Shown here in pieces: positions 10,540 to 22,960 of a DNA stretch of 64,000 bases. Source of the DNA: Adineta ricciae (taxonomy: Eukaryota; Rotifera; Eurotatoria; Adinetida; Adinetidae); contig CAJNOJ010000278.1 in assembly GCA_905250025.1 (NCBI GenBank), forward strand, positions 1 through 64,000, read 5' to 3'. The position numbers and the translations under genes were made by a program. Positions within the stretch are counted from its first letter, which is position 1; every line of letters begins with the position of its first letter. Below the pieces are notes generated by a model. It saw only the letters and a program-made list of their open reading frames with translations. It did not search any database and was not told the origin of the DNA.

Positions 10540-11805
10540 TACTCATTAATTAAACAAACTAGATGCGTCATTATTTCTAGAATATATGTGCCCTTTTTTT
10601 AAACTTAATTCTTAACTACGTAGTAATTAGATTTTTAAAGTAATGTTTCATTGAAATGCAAATAAATTTTCGAACAGATATCGGCAGGTACGGAATCTCT
10701 TGAGCATTTTGCCTATTTCTAATTTCTTCTAAGGCATATAGGCATTCATATTCGTATGATGGATGTATACCATGACATTTTCATGGAAAAATACAAAAAT
10801 TTTCTTTGTTTCTTTGATGTGCCCTCTTGCAATGAAGTAAGGATGTGGAGAAAAAAGATATGCCTTGACCGACACCCACACTCAATATTTTAAAGAAACT
10901 CAGTTATGCTAATGTTCTCTATTCATTATTTGATATCCATAATGAACGACTTGAGAACATTATTAGCTCAAAATACGACATAAGTCATTCCATACTCAAT
11001 CGATTCTGTGATGATATATTACCTCGAATTTCTTTCTATTAATTGTACGCAACACGCACAGATTCTATCTTATTTTGTGACCGTATTTTCATGTAGATAA
11101 TTCATCTATTTGACATATTCTAAAACAACAAATTAGGAAGCTGGAACTTATCACGGATTACGTTCATACGTGAGTGTATATGTATAAAGACACTGCTTAC
11201 AATAGTTAAATGGTGGATTAACGGAACATATACGTATATATGTAAGAGAAAAGAGAGGGTAAAAAATAGTATAATTCTCTCATTTCTCTTCTCTTCAGCG
11301 CCCTTTGTTCAATGGGGGAAGCAAGGAAAGAAGGATGGCAAATGATAGAATCATTGTTGTAGTATATACTCACGCGTACAAACAGACGATACATCTGTGT
11401 AGCATTATGTATATATTATAAGAGTTCACGGACAATTCGTCGCCATGATAATTTGTAGCACAAGTAATTACGCATGTAATTAATTAGTTGTAACAAGATT
11501 AATATAATGTACAGATAGAAAGAGACGTAAACATCGCATAGTGATCGATACATTTGTAAAACATAAAAATCTAATTTGAAAAGAAAAATTCACGATATGC
11601 GATGAAACAGACCCAATAAAAAACAACGGAATATTTGCTAAATGAACTACGATAAAAATCACTCATTATCTTGTAGAATTTTCCCAGCCAGAGTTTCCGC
11701 GAACTTCTGGCTGGCTCACGAGACTGAAAAATTCATCAAAATATAAATAGGTACACAAATGATTGTTCAATCGCATTTCAGTCCAACACCTAATCTTCAT
11801 ATTAT
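10540..11805. other. Non-coding interval after the methyltransferase, copy A
   Basis: No supported gene. The first 860 bp or so match segment B with many small indels; beyond about 11410 the match is lost, so one copy has been replaced or deleted there. Confidence 0.5.
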
Positions 11806-12138
11806 TCATTTAAAATAGCTAATACAAGAAGAAGAACTTCTTGAGCTTCCACTTTCAGGTTTCTGTTTGATTTTTATCATTAATTTCATCCAAACAAATA
11901 ATCTATCTTTGTTTAGGTGCCCATCTTTATCTTGAAATAGGATAAGTTCACCTATATCATGTTCATTTGTATGTTGTGTAATACTTTCTCTTCGGTTTCT
12001 AAGACGTTCCTGGTATCGAAAGAAAAGATTTGCTATTCCAACATGTGTCTTGACTATTTTACTTGTTATAGCAACAATTCTTTGGACTGTGATTTCGTTT
12101 CTATAAGACCTTTTGAAGCAATCCATCTTACATAGCAT
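11806..12138 (-). CDS. Hypothetical small protein, 110 residues
   Basis: An ATG-started minus-strand frame with a basic, Ser-rich C-terminus. I recognise no domain. It lies in the part of segment A that has no counterpart in B and ends next to a 5'-truncated VCBS relic on the other strand. It may be chance; low confidence. Confidence 0.25.
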   Translation of the reverse strand: MLCKMDCFKRSYRNEITVQRIVAITSKIVKTHVGIANLFFRYQERLRNRRESITQHTNEHDIGELILFQDKDGHLNKDRLFVWMKLMIKIKQKPESGSSRSSSSCISYFK

Positions 12139-12144
12139 TGGGTC

Positions 12145-12755
12145 GCTTTAAAAAGACTAGAGAGATAAATACTGCGGTGACTAATCGGGAATTGAATTCC
12201 ATCACGGTTATGTTTGGGGATGGAGAAGAAACGTTTAAATATCCTTGGTTCTATACAGTTGGCTGTGGCCCAGCTTCTGTAATGTCATATGACTTCAACA
12301 ACGATAAAATCATGGATTTGGACGTAACTAATCAATATAGTGACACGATTAGTATCATGCTCGGAAATGGCGACTACACTATTGGTTGATTCCTAGCTTT
12401 CATTATAACAGTTGATTTTGATAACAATAAGAAAATAGACTTGGCTGTAGCCAATCGATGGGATAATGTGGTGAATGTACTGCATGGAGTTGGAAATGAA
12501 AGCTTTCAAGTATCGTGAACTTATACGAATGGCCGATCTTCAGACTCGATGATAGCAACAGATTTCAATAATGACAAAAAGCTCGATACAACCATAGTTA
12601 ATTTTGACGATAGAACACTCAGTTTATTATTAGGTGATAGCGAAGAAAACATCTCACCTCAAAATCTGCCGGCTAAATCGATGATAATCAATTGGATTCA
12701 GCTATAGCGAATTTTGACGACACCCGCCTGTCTTTTGTTTTGAATATTTGAGACT
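12145..12755 (+). pseudogene. FG-GAP/VCBS repeat protein, decayed copy A
   Basis: Recurrent blocks such as DFNNDKIMDLDVTNQ, ISIMLGNG, DFDNNKKIDLAVANR and DFNNDKKLDTTIVNF are typical of VCBS/FG-GAP beta-propeller repeats, extracellular Ca-binding-type blades frequent in bacteria and in bdelloid genomes. The frame has no ATG start, a stop at 12387 after LGNGDYTIG, a second stop near 12517 and a small deletion near the 3' end. Compared with copy B it lacks roughly one to two blades in the middle. Not expected to make a full protein. Confidence 0.8.
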
Positions 12756-12937
12756 AATTCATTGATAGACTTCTATCTTTTTATCTGTATGTATATTAAT
12801 CTAGTTCTATAAGAGAGAACATAAATTTTTGATTCAACAATAGTTGCTACATGATTAAGAAAGTTTATAAGCGATGACATAGGATAAAATATTTCCTGTT
12901 CAGCTGTTTAAACAGATCACAATTATACAAAAAACAT

Positions 12938-13941
12938 TCAATGCCACCGGACCATTCTAAGCGGAGCCCCTGCTGCACTTCTGAAGCATTCTATATCTTC
13001 CTCTTGGATTCCATTCTGTCCGAGTTCCAATGAAGTCAGTGTCTATCCATGGTAAAATAGAAGAAGTCATTGCATTGATAAATGGACGATGGATATTACC
13101 GTGTTTGTTTCGAATGCATCTACAATATATTTTGCACCCTGAACTCCGAATCGATTGTGAGTGAGATCCACTGTATTAAGTCCCTATCAGTAATGGAAAG
13201 CAGATGAATGTATGCATAGAGAATGAGTATTACTGTATTTATCTCAAATGCACACCCAAGATATTGTGCTCCTTTCACTCTGATCCGATTGTATCTGAGG
13301 TTTAGCATAGTGAGTGTCTATTGACGATGAATTAGACTGATGCACCGAATACGTGCGTAGTGAATGAGCATTACCGTGTTTGTTGTCAATGCCTCGGCAA
13401 GATGTTGAACTCCTTCATCGCCGATGTCGTTGAAGCTGAGATCCAATACGATGAGTGTCTACTCATGTGATGACGTGCAGGAAAATATACGCGTAAAGGG
13501 TGAACGTTACCGTATTGATTACCAATACGTCAGCAAGATATTGCGCCCCTCTGTCATCAATATCATTGGACTGCAGATTCAGTGAAGTGATTGTCTGGCC
13601 ATCGGGTGAAATCGACGAAGATAGAAAATACGTTTACAACTAATGAATATTACCGTATTTTTTTTCAATATGTGGGCAAGATGGTGTACTCCTTTCATTC
13701 CAATTCCGACATATGCAAAATTCAGTGCAGTGATTGTCTAGAACAGTAAAACATGCCCAAAATCATGATCGATTAGATCCTGAACAATGATTGTCGCATT
13801 CACCTGATATCGAGGAAATGTTTTGAGAATTTGATTGAATCGTCGACAGACGTTTTGCATCGAGAAAAACAAAGTGTAATCATCCTGCTGATCCAGAATT
13901 CTATACACGAGTTCTACGGGTAAACTGGTAAACTTAGCCAT
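12938..13941 (-). CDS. F-box and leucine-rich-repeat protein, 7 exons, copy A
   Basis: Hand-spliced minus-strand gene: exons 13804-13941, 13654-13737, 13511-13594, 13375-13458, 13234-13317, 13100-13183 and 12938-13042. The introns (66, 59, 52, 57, 50 and 57 nt) are all GT...AG and phase 0. The 220-residue product begins with an F-box (LPVELVYRILDQQDDY...), which normally binds SKP1 of an SCF ubiquitin ligase. Each of the next five 84-nt exons encodes exactly one 28-residue ribonuclease-inhibitor-type LRR (LNLxxNxIxxxGxxxLxxxLxxNT); the last exon encodes a partial sixth and a stop. Copy B has the same structure. Likely a substrate-recruiting adaptor; the target is unknown. Confidence 0.85.
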
Positions 13942-14800
13942 AATTGCTGTTTCGTTCTGATTGGTGGTGAAATTTCATCATCATTTGTTGAAAGAAATGA
14001 AATCTGGCATGACCAATAAGAAATGTTTATTAAGTTGCAAACAGATGGAACTAGTTTATTTGTTTGATGCAATTAGTCATTGAAAGAGGTGCCGTTCAAA
14101 CAAGACATTATAGGGAATTTTTAGCAAAGGTCTTAAAAATCTTAAACTCGTGCAAGTTTCATTAATACGACAATTTATTTCTTCGCCGTTCTACTCGCCA
14201 TAAATAGATCCGAAGTTTTTTTTAATGACGCGTGCTATACTCTGGACAATGATCACATATTTTTTCTTATGATATTTTATGAGTATCGTCTCCAAACGAT
14301 ATATTGTAGGTATTTCGATGTCTCTTCTTCTTTATTATCATAACTTGCAAATTTTTTCTACATTGAAAAGTACAATAGACAGATATCGATAGTCATAACT
14401 CAATACGTTCGCAAGTAGCTATGTTAATGTAACAGTTTGTCCTTGTATTAATGATGCCTCACTTCCCGTGTATGCTCGATTGACAAAATCACACATTGAT
14501 TTTTTCATTTCTCTACACATCGAGAAGGATGAGAAAAAGAAATGAAGCATATGACTCCGTTCGGTAATTTTTGTCTAGTACACGTGAATAGCTACGTTTC
14601 ACAGTAATTTATTCGCTTTAAAAATGTTCGTACAATCCTTGATCAATACGCCTTCTTCCATCGTTCGCAGTTTTGTTTTTTTACAGTGTATGATTAGTAC
14701 CAAAGCATCCATTTTTTGTTATTTACTTTGAAGGCCGAGTAGATGTCTTGTGAGTTTTCGTTTTAGTGCTACTTTTGATCTTTTTGTCAAAATTGGTCAG
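13942..14800. other. Non-coding interval between divergent genes, copy A
   Basis: Intergenic space between the F-box/LRR gene (leftward) and the dehydrogenase (rightward), so it should hold both promoters. It is conserved in B with small indels. TTTTCGTTTTAG just upstream of the dehydrogenase ATG could be a 3' splice site of a 5'UTR exon. Confidence 0.5.
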
Positions 14801-15927
14801 ATGGGTATATCAAGTATGAAAGCTGCTCGTTACTATGATCGAAACGATATTCGTGTTGAAGAAATGTCTGTTCCGCTCGTCGGCAAGAAACAAGTGAAAA
14901 TCGAAGTGAAATATGCTGGAATCTGTGTAGCAGATGTACATGAATATTTACATGGCCCAATATTCATCCCGATGAAACAACCCTATTTACCAAATGGACA
15001 CCATGGTGTAACGACGATGGGACGTGAATTCTCAGGTGTAGTTGTGGAACTGGGAGATGATGTTAAACGCACTGATATTCAGATAGGTGATCGTGTTGTG
15101 GTAGAACCATTAGTTCGAAATCAAGACAAATCGAGTGTAGCTGAACCTATAGGCTGTATTGGTCTGAGTTGCAATGGTGCATTTGCTAAATATGTAGTTG
15201 TCGACGATTACATGGTGCATAAAATTCCAGATGCGATCACTTTTGAACAAGGTGCATTAGTAGAGCCTGCTGCTGTAGCTGTACATGCTGTTAAATGTAG
15301 TAATTTACAACCAGGTACTTTAATATTTCTTGTAAAAACGTCTTTTCATATGTTGCATGTACATAATTATCTCTAATTTTAGAAGAGACTTGCGTCATTT
15401 TTGGTGCTGGTCCAATCGGTTTGCTCTGTCTTCAATCTGCACTGGCTTTCGGTGTCACTCGTATCATCATTGTTGACATTGTCGATAAACGCCTAGAGAA
15501 AGCACGTGAATTGGGCGCTACATTGGTTATTAATGGCAAGGACACAAATATTTGTCAGCAAATCAAAGACTATACGAATGGTGCGGGGACACATGTTTAT
15601 TTTGATGCAGCAGGTACAGAATCAACATTCGCTACAGGTATCTCATGTTTGAGACGAGGCGGTCGAGCGATATTAATTGCAGTGTTTCCAAAACCGTTGA
15701 CGTTCGATGCAATGGATATTGTTACACGTGAGATAAGTATTCGAGGAATATCCGATTATCAAAATGCGTTCGGTGAAGCCATCCAACTGATCAATAATAA
15801 GAACATGGATGTTGAACGAATTGTTTCAAAGAAAATCAAATTAGATGATATTGTGAAAGATGGATTTGACACTTTATCATCGGATCTTTCACACATCAAA
15901 ATTCTAATTGATATTGGTTCGGACTAA
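14801..15927 (+). CDS. MDR-family dehydrogenase (butanediol/sorbitol dehydrogenase-like), copy A
   Basis: Two exons, 14801-15314 and 15383-15927, with a 68-nt intron (CCAG/GTACTT ... TTTTAG/AAGAG), giving 352 residues. The N-terminal GroES-like half shows GICVADVHEYLHGPIFIP, close to the GICGSDLHEYLDGPIF region of 2,3-butanediol dehydrogenases. The Rossmann half has VIFGAGPIGLLCLQSA and ends an acidic strand at VDIVDKR. Oddities: the zinc-binding GHE motif is GRE, and the four-Cys structural-zinc lobe is absent (VVVEPLVRNQDKS runs straight on). It may therefore be a zinc-independent or altered-activity member. The start at 14801 fits family alignment; a second ATG is at 14816. Confidence 0.85.
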
Positions 15928-16431
15928 TTCGCTCATATTCACTAAATTTCGTATTTTGTATTATTTTACTTAGTTATTTTGATTCTGATAGAGAAAATAA
16001 AGCGTCAACTTCCTTTTCTGCTGTCGGCGTTGACAGGGCATAAATAATTTCATCTCCGTCACTTACATCACTGCTTACAGTGGAAATATCGACCGACGAG
16101 CTTGTTTATTCTGGACGTGAATGTGATATGATGTGTCGTGTTCTTTATCAAGCAAGTGATCGCAAAAAAAAACAATAAAGAATCCTTAGTTTTATTCTTG
16201 TCACTCTCGTTAAATATTTGCTGAGCGTAGTACTTATTTAGACGTATGTAAGTATCGCCGATTGTCATTTTTCCTCATGCACTTTCGTACATCCTATTTA
16301 TGTATAATATAATTCATTAGAAACAGTAAAGTCCATTAGAATATCGATCGATTAGTTTTCAAAAGATCACGTTTCCTGATTTTTCGTGAAAATAGACAAG
16401 ATTGAGAAGAGGACACTATTATGAAGCTCGA
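15928..16431. other. Non-coding interval, copy A
   Basis: Intergenic; conserved in B with a roughly 75-bp length difference near 16020. No RNA gene or repeat recognised. Confidence 0.45.
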
Positions 16432-18400
16432 ATGTCGATGAACTTCAGAAATTTTACTTCTATAGGAATGGCAAAGAAAACTGCTCCACGCAAATTGTCT
16501 ACCAGTAGCGCTCGCTTTACAAGCAATACTTTCTCAGATCTTCAAAATGTAAATCAGAGTCCAATATTCGGTTACGAGGATTTGCCCGTGGTGACTCTAG
16601 AAAAGGCTGTGCAAAAATTACTTTCTTTGGTACCAAACCTCACGCATCATGTTATCAAAGCGAAAGAAAAGTGTAACAAAGATTCGGAGGTGTTGACGCT
16701 GAACGAATCAGCAGCAATATATCTGTATTCCATGCCGGTGCCGTTCTTTTCCCGACTGAACAGCGCACTTCGTGCCGAGAAACGTCACGCATTGAAGCCT
16801 TGGTTCTCCTTTCTCAAATTATTTCTTACGGCGCTGGACAAACTGCCTTCCCTCGATATTCGAGTCTGGAGAGGTGTTGGAGATAATGTGAATGCTGACT
16901 TTACTGAGGGTCAAATGGAAACCTGGTGGAGCGTAAATTCCTGTTCAAAAGATCTCAATATTGTAGAGAAATTCTTGGGTGATAAGGGCACCTTATTCTC
17001 CATCGATGTTTTGCATGGTAAAGACATTTCTGAGTATTCATCGATTCCAGAAGAACGAGAAGTTGTTCTTATTCCTGGTACTCGCCTACTTGCAAAATGT
17101 AAACCATGCAATTTTGCAGACCGTCTTCTCATTATTCATTTGGTGGAGGAAAAGGACCATCTTTTAGAAGAAACGATACACCTGTGAGTATTCTTAGCGG
17201 ACTAACGCAGTTTGCAAAGCTTGTCATCCCGACAAATGTTTAATGAAGAAAGTTTTGGGGAAATGCGTATTTAAGACTGCTTACATATTTCAGCCAATAG
17301 TTTATGCTAGAGTCTTACGTTTTTTTTTGCTTAGAATCGATCGTACATTGGCCAACGACACTGCATCTCAAGATGAAGAGATAAGTTTAATGTCGGAAGA
17401 AGAATGCAATATATATATGGGAATCTCTGCATCGATTTCTACAGCCGAATATGAAGGTCCAAGGATCGTTGAAAATGAAAGACCGCCACGGGCAATATAT
17501 GAGTGTGACGGTGATTCGGTAATTCGTCTTTTAAATCCAGCAAATTTAGAAATTGAGGCTGAGCAAAAGCACTTTGCACACCGTGACACTGGTGCATTTA
17601 TGAACTGGTTTTTCATTCGCAAACTTGTATTTCATAATTCGAGCAAAGAAACAATAGCCGTCCTTCATTTATCAGGTGAATATGAAGATACGTTAGGAAA
17701 TTGGCAAATGTGCAAGTATGTTATGATTGGTCAGCCAGTTGGACCAAATGAAAGCATCACTTTTAGCCATGACGTATGCATTAATCTACCGGCATCGAAT
17801 ATTGCCAGTTATGCTGTTAACATGGCAGTGGAAGCTCATTGTAGGCCCGGTTATGATGAAAATTATCAAAATCGAGCACATAAAAGCTTTCCCCAGCCAT
17901 TGAAGCTTAGACTCACAGCTCACGATACAATGGGTAAGGTTTGTCGACTCATTTTTGAACAGTTCAATTCACCTCTGGTTCTACCGACGCCAGAGCGTAC
18001 GGCTCGGAAATTATCGATAGACGCTCAGCAGATTGTTGATTGGATATCTGTTGACGATAGCGAAACACTCACACGCATCTTTACAGTGCTTTATTTGGAC
18101 GACAAGGCATGCCTTCATGTCGTTACTGTCTCTTCGAATAATACTTGGGACGATCGGTACCTTGACGAAGATAATATTAAAAGTCTTCAGAAAAAAGCAA
18201 AAAAGCAGCAAACTGCCGAAATGGCGTTGGAGAATTTTGGAGTTTCAGACAAAATTCAACACATAGCTTTGTTCGATCCAGCGACCTTTCGCATGTATGC
18301 TTTACGAATCATTTTGCTATCAACAACGTCCAAAACGAGCAAAATGGTTCGACTGCCGCTCGACAAGATAAGAAGTAACGGTTCTCATTCGGCAATGTAA
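16432..18400 (+). CDS. Arginine ADP-ribosyltransferase fused to an unknown C-terminal region, copy A (intact)
   Basis: Exons 16432-17183 and 17335-18400 (intron 151 nt, ACACCT/GTGAGT ... TTTTTTTGCTTAG/AATCG) join in frame to about 605 residues. Residues about 45-245 match the ART (RT6-like) fold with the R-S-ExE signature: R in IRVWRGVG, the Ser block in WWSVNSCSKD and EEREVVLIPG. This predicts transfer of ADP-ribose from NAD to arginine. No signal peptide is obvious, so it may act inside the cell. The remaining about 350 residues are an unrecognised, mostly beta-rich region ending in a basic tail. The last codon of exon 1 and an early stop after GTGAGT show that without splicing only the ART part would be made. 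Copy B is a pseudogene. Confidence 0.75.
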
Positions 18401-18529
18401 ACATGGGCTCAACAATATACTTATATATTCAGCGATATGTACGTTTTTAGGGAAAAAGGAAGAGTTTGTGTTTATTTTTCCTATTTTTCTGACAGAAAAA
18501 GCAGAGCTGCCACACTACTGTTGTTGCCA
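18401..18529. other. 3' flank of the ADP-ribosyltransferase gene
   Basis: Short AT-rich spacer; probable 3'UTR. Nothing else seen. Confidence 0.4.
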
Positions 18530-19190
18530 CTCGATTTTCTATTCGTCCTTTAATATTTTGCCATGTAATTTTCATAATATCCGGAAATAAACATAAGCAG
18601 ACGATGAGTAAAACGAATGGTACGAAATATAACGAAAACTAAATGGTTCATAGATATTCAAACATGAACTTTGGATTTCGAATGAATTGAACAAGCCCAG
18701 CGATTGTTAAAGGTAACCAGCCAGCTAGATAACGAAAGAATGTTTAAAATTAGCTGAACAACGCTGAGAATTCCTCCATGTACCGTTGGAAAGCATGGAT
18801 CAGCACAAATAACTCGATTAAAATCCCATACATTAACACAATCTAGAGTGATAACTGAAACTGGAAAATATCATGATGAAGGTCAAAGAATACATCGAAG
18901 AACCGGAAGAAAATGATAGAACCATTTTTTCCACGATGCTCCAAGTAAAAATCTGGGTTAAAATATCGTTGAAATGTTGCTCATGCCATTAGAATAACTT
19001 CAGTCAGCATAATAAAAACTAGTTGGTATAAGAATCAGAACTACGTAATAATTGGACAAAATTAAATACGAGAAGAACGATTCGTGCATGATTTTTAGGT
19101 TTGTATCAAATCAATGGATTGATATACAAACCGTTGAAATTTAGAATATTAATTAGTAATAAGACGAACTTGAGAATATCTCTCACCATT
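18530..19190 (-). pseudogene. Decayed rhodopsin-like GPCR, copy A
   Basis: Minus-strand fragments in several frames match the better-preserved relic at 41275-42014 (a stretch like the TM3 region of bdelloid-type GPCRs and a tail resembling TWQNIKQRIENRV). Several stops, frame changes and a deletion relative to B near 18735 rule out a working receptor. Family call rests on hydrophobic pattern and gene neighbourhood. Confidence 0.5.
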
Positions 19191-19629
19191 TTTCTAAATA
19201 TTTTTGATGTTGGTTAAAATAATGAAAAACGTCAATCATCAACTTCATTAAATGAGCGTTTCTCATCAACTGACACATACATAAAAATATCCTCTGAAAT
19301 CATTTTTCCTAGCTCGAGTCTCCGATTAGTACTTATAATGGTTTTACTCAGACTTTGCATCCGAAGATTCTCAATTTCGTATGACGGTACCAAAGAAAAG
19401 ATTTGCCGACGATCTAGCACAGCGATCAAAAGGTTAGTAGAGGTGAAAGTGTAGATGTATGTATCGAGTATATGGTTCTATACGTTCGAGGTGTAGAAAT
19501 TAAGTGCAAAAGTGAATGTTAACTATGAATTATCGAGAATATTCTTACTTTTCTCGAATAATTACTTTTATTGGAATAATGTTTAACGAACGATTTCACA
19601 TATACAAGAAACTATTTTTCTGTGTTTCT
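19191..19629. other. Non-coding interval with an empty TTAA site
   Basis: No gene. TTAA at 19248-19251 is the unoccupied target of the MITE found at the equivalent place in segment B (42140-42353). About 480 bp present in B (42595-43085) are missing near 19420. Confidence 0.7.
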
Positions 19630-20695
19630 AATGGGTTTTCTTTGATATTTCTCTTGTTTCATAATTGATGACGTACATTCGGCATATTTTGTAATTTAAT
19701 TTGCACGATATTTCCTTGCGTATTTCTGGCATATGTGACGCCAACCTGTCGCTTTCTTCTTGTTACACAACAAAATAATTCTTGACGAAATTCAGAAAAA
19801 GTTACGAGATAAATTGGAAAATTTAAGATAGGAAATGTATAGAGGAGTATATTAAAGCCCTTAATTAAACGACGGCCCCAATCAGTTGTCCGCAGACGGT
19901 GTTCGTGTTATTACAAATAGAAAACTCGTGACCACAAGCGTTATTGTCATAGGTCGATGGCGAATTTTCGAGTTTGTTATATAACGGAATTATATCATAA
20001 ATAAGTGTATTATTTGAAATAATGGCTGAAATGTATCCATAAGCATTTTCATAACAAACAAATAGTAAAATGTGAAAATTGTAAAGAAAAAACGGTGTTA
20101 CAACACAAGCAATGATAATTAAAATACTCTTTGATCATTAAACCAAGTCTTTGGTTGTATTCGACTCAAGAATAAATATCGCTCGACATATAACCACGCA
20201 GACGCTTGAAGAATCCAAAAATTGAAAAACCATCCAATTTACATGATGCAACTGTGTATGAATAAGTAAGCGAAATATTATAAATGGCGACATTGTAACT
20301 CTCTAAATTCCATCCATATAGTCTCACAAAATCAATTATTGCTATTGCACGCATATAATGAATTACTGGACGGGCTGCAGTATTGCGAAATTTTGCTCGG
20401 TAGAAGATAAAAACGTCGTAGCGTTAAATATTGTACCAGGAATGACCATCAATAAGTTATAATAAACTCGCAAATATACGCCATCATTACTACTGGAGCC
20501 TTTATATGTTCCGTTTGAATTACTTGTATATCGACATGAGGTTTGTATTTGAGAACTTAAATAATGTAGCCTTTGCGACTTTCTAGAGACAGTAATATAA
20601 TGGAAAAGAAAGAAACCAAATCCCGCTTTGACGTCAGTCGTAATCCCCAAAATTATCGAAATAAAATAAAAACTATCAGCGTGGACACAAACCAC
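19630..20695 (-). pseudogene. Rhodopsin-like GPCR, decayed copy A
   Basis: Counterpart of the intact 339-residue receptor at 43344-44363. The minus strand keeps recognisable blocks (AIAIIDFVRLYGWNLES, SYTVASCK) but is broken by frameshifts and deletions. One loss of 32 bp corresponds to B 43575-43606: in B the segment is flanked by two CTGCAGAC copies, in A one (CCGCAGAC, 19890-19897) remains. The 32-bp loss shifts the frame. A further deletion of about 65 bp removes the region around B 43700-43765. Confidence 0.85.
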
Positions 20696-21234
20696 ACGAG
20701 AATAGTCTATTACGCAGATAATCCTATCTGACTTTCTTTCAGGTTAAATTTATAGAAGTCATCGAGCTCTTTTTTTGATGACTGTAAATATATCTCATCA
20801 AACTGAGACTGGAATCTTCAGTGCATATTAGGTCAAATACTGAGATGTTCAATTATAATTGTGATATATATTCACAAATCTTTGTACTTTGACAACTGAA
20901 AGAAAACGCAAAGTTTTGTGTATAATTATAAATAAAGATGCTCTGTCCTGCCTCTGTAGTAAAAACTATAGAAAATGTAAAGGTACGTCTTCCAATATGG
21001 TTATGATGCGCTGTATGATATCGATTGTAAGTGTCTCGGTTTTAAGAAAACACGTGAATGAAAATAAATGATTACCAATCATAAGGATTCCTTGTTTGTT
21101 CTTTTAAACTTCGTCGTTTTGAATGTTCTAAACATAAAAAACGAATAATTCTACTTAAGCTCGATGATATCAGTGGATTTACATGAATATTATCTAGCAG
21201 ATTATTACAACACGCATGCGAAGATTTATTCCTT
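20696..21234. other. Non-coding interval, copy A
   Basis: No supported gene; conserved in B, where about 440 bp extra sequence (45066-45507) is present near the position equal to 21160. A 60-codon frame at 20889-21071 has an equivalent in B but no recognisable domain. Confidence 0.4.
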
Positions 21235-22110
21235 TTATGATAAATTTATAGTACGCATACGATTTGCACTCATAAAATTAAATAAATATCCCAAATGTCC
21301 ACAAATTGTAGCAATTTGAGTATGATTTGATGGCAAAGCTGATTGGCGAATTTCTAGTACTTTTTCATAAAAATTCAAAGCTTGATCATACTTATTCGCC
21401 AAGCGATAGGTTTCATCAAGAAAACTAAAAACTTCTTCCACATCAAGATGATTTACTCCAAAAAGTCTTTGTCTTATTTTCAATGCCTGCCGAAAATATT
21501 CCAAGTTATCCTTTGACTCCTGGCATTTTAACGACGCCCGTGCGAGTAGACAGGTTCCTCAACGTATCCAGATTCGTATCACCAACATTTGATCTTTGGA
21601 ATGTTCGGCAACGCTTTTGATACAATCCACCGATGTTATTCGTCACGGGCTCTGATGATTTTCAAAACTTCACTATCGTTCACGGATGTTTTCTTACAGG
21701 CGTTGATGAGTTCTTTGGGATCAGTTTGTTTTTACGGCGCATTCGTAGAAGAACTTCGATGAACAAATGAAACCACATGAAAGTGGCATATCGCGCTTGT
21801 AAGTTGTCACAAGTGGAACTTAATACCGATATTAGCGGATTTTCTTCTGTTTCTATTCGAGCCCCATGCTGATCTTTTGAGACATAATGGACTGAGCTAC
21901 AAAAATGAAAGAATTTGTCGACCAAATGCACCGGAAACGATCAGAATGAGATTTTCTTTCGCTGCTTTGCGAGGATATTTCTCACAAACTTTTCACATTG
22001 TCAAACGTCCGTATATTTTCTATAATTTGTCGAAGTTTCTTTTTTGAATCAATGCTACCATCAAGCCAAACACAAATAAATTCATCTCGAGCAGCAGCCA
22101 TCTCTTTCAA
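21235..22110 (-). pseudogene. ART-TPR type protein, decayed copy A
   Basis: Read 5' to 3' on the minus strand: an N-terminal block (FICVWLDGSIDSKKKLRQII), a block like LILIVSGAFGRQI in another frame, a piece with RYATFMWFHLFIEVLLRM, then kinesin-light-chain-like TPR repeats (EYFRQALKIRQRLFG and YDQALNFYEKVLEIRQ). This order is that of the large bdelloid proteins that carry an ADP-ribosyltransferase domain before TPRs. Here the ART part is largely deleted and the frames are broken many times. Recognition of the family is from memory of its motifs. Confidence 0.65.
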
Positions 22111-22960
22111 CGACAAGTACTGGATGAAAACCAATGCTTTCTATTTGTGCCTTTGTCAATATAGAAAATTCCTTCGCTAGAAACCAATTCGTATGAAATG
22201 CGCTACATTTCGAAAATTTCCATTATTTCTAAAAATATCCGACGTCTTTTATTCGACAAAACTGATTTATGTTTGAGATCAGAGCAAAACAAATCCCAAC
22301 CATGCAAAACATGATTTATGTCCGTTGTTGTACTGAATAACTGTGCATATTCAAAGAAAAACAAACGTTTTTTCTCGTTCTGTTGCACTGATATAATTAC
22401 AACGAAAAAACAACAACAGGTAACTGCAACCTTTTTTAATGAAAAATACAAACACGTTGTTCTTTCAATTTGTCTAAAATTCAACAAACGACGCCATTTC
22501 ATTGATTCGGTGCTTTTTTTCTAAATAGAAATATGCGCATATTCGCAAAAAGTCAGCGCTGTCCAATACATGCGTCCCTTTTATTTTCTTCTTCATTCTC
22601 TCTTCACTTTAAATGTCCTTAATCAATCTATGCTATCATTCATAATAGAAAACGTCACATTTCTCTTACAGTCGAATATGATTCGATATTTTTCCTTTTA
22701 TTTTTATTCATCAGTGTGAAATATCAAACATTTCGACTCTGTGCAAAATATTTTCATTGAAAAATGCAGACAGGATCATTCAGCTTGAGAGAGACTTTCT
22801 ATTTCTTCGAAATCATATAAAATAATGAGTCCTATGACGCATATTTGGTTTTTTCTCCTTCGAGACACGTTTGAGGAAGTGTAATGAATAATCGTTATAA
22901 TAATGAGAAACATGTGAATATTGTACACACATTTGTTTATTTTCTGTTGATAGTGTTAAA
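22111..22960. other. Non-coding interval upstream of the acyltransferase, copy A
   Basis: No supported gene; short frames on both strands are not recognisable. Well conserved in B. Presumed promoter region for the gene at 22961. Confidence 0.45.

Noticed and set aside
13738-13803. F-box exon reading on to an in-frame TAG as a 67-residue protein
   Set aside because: A consensus 66-nt intron with a 5' site at CAG/GTGAAT, conserved in both copies, joins the F-box to the LRR exons instead.
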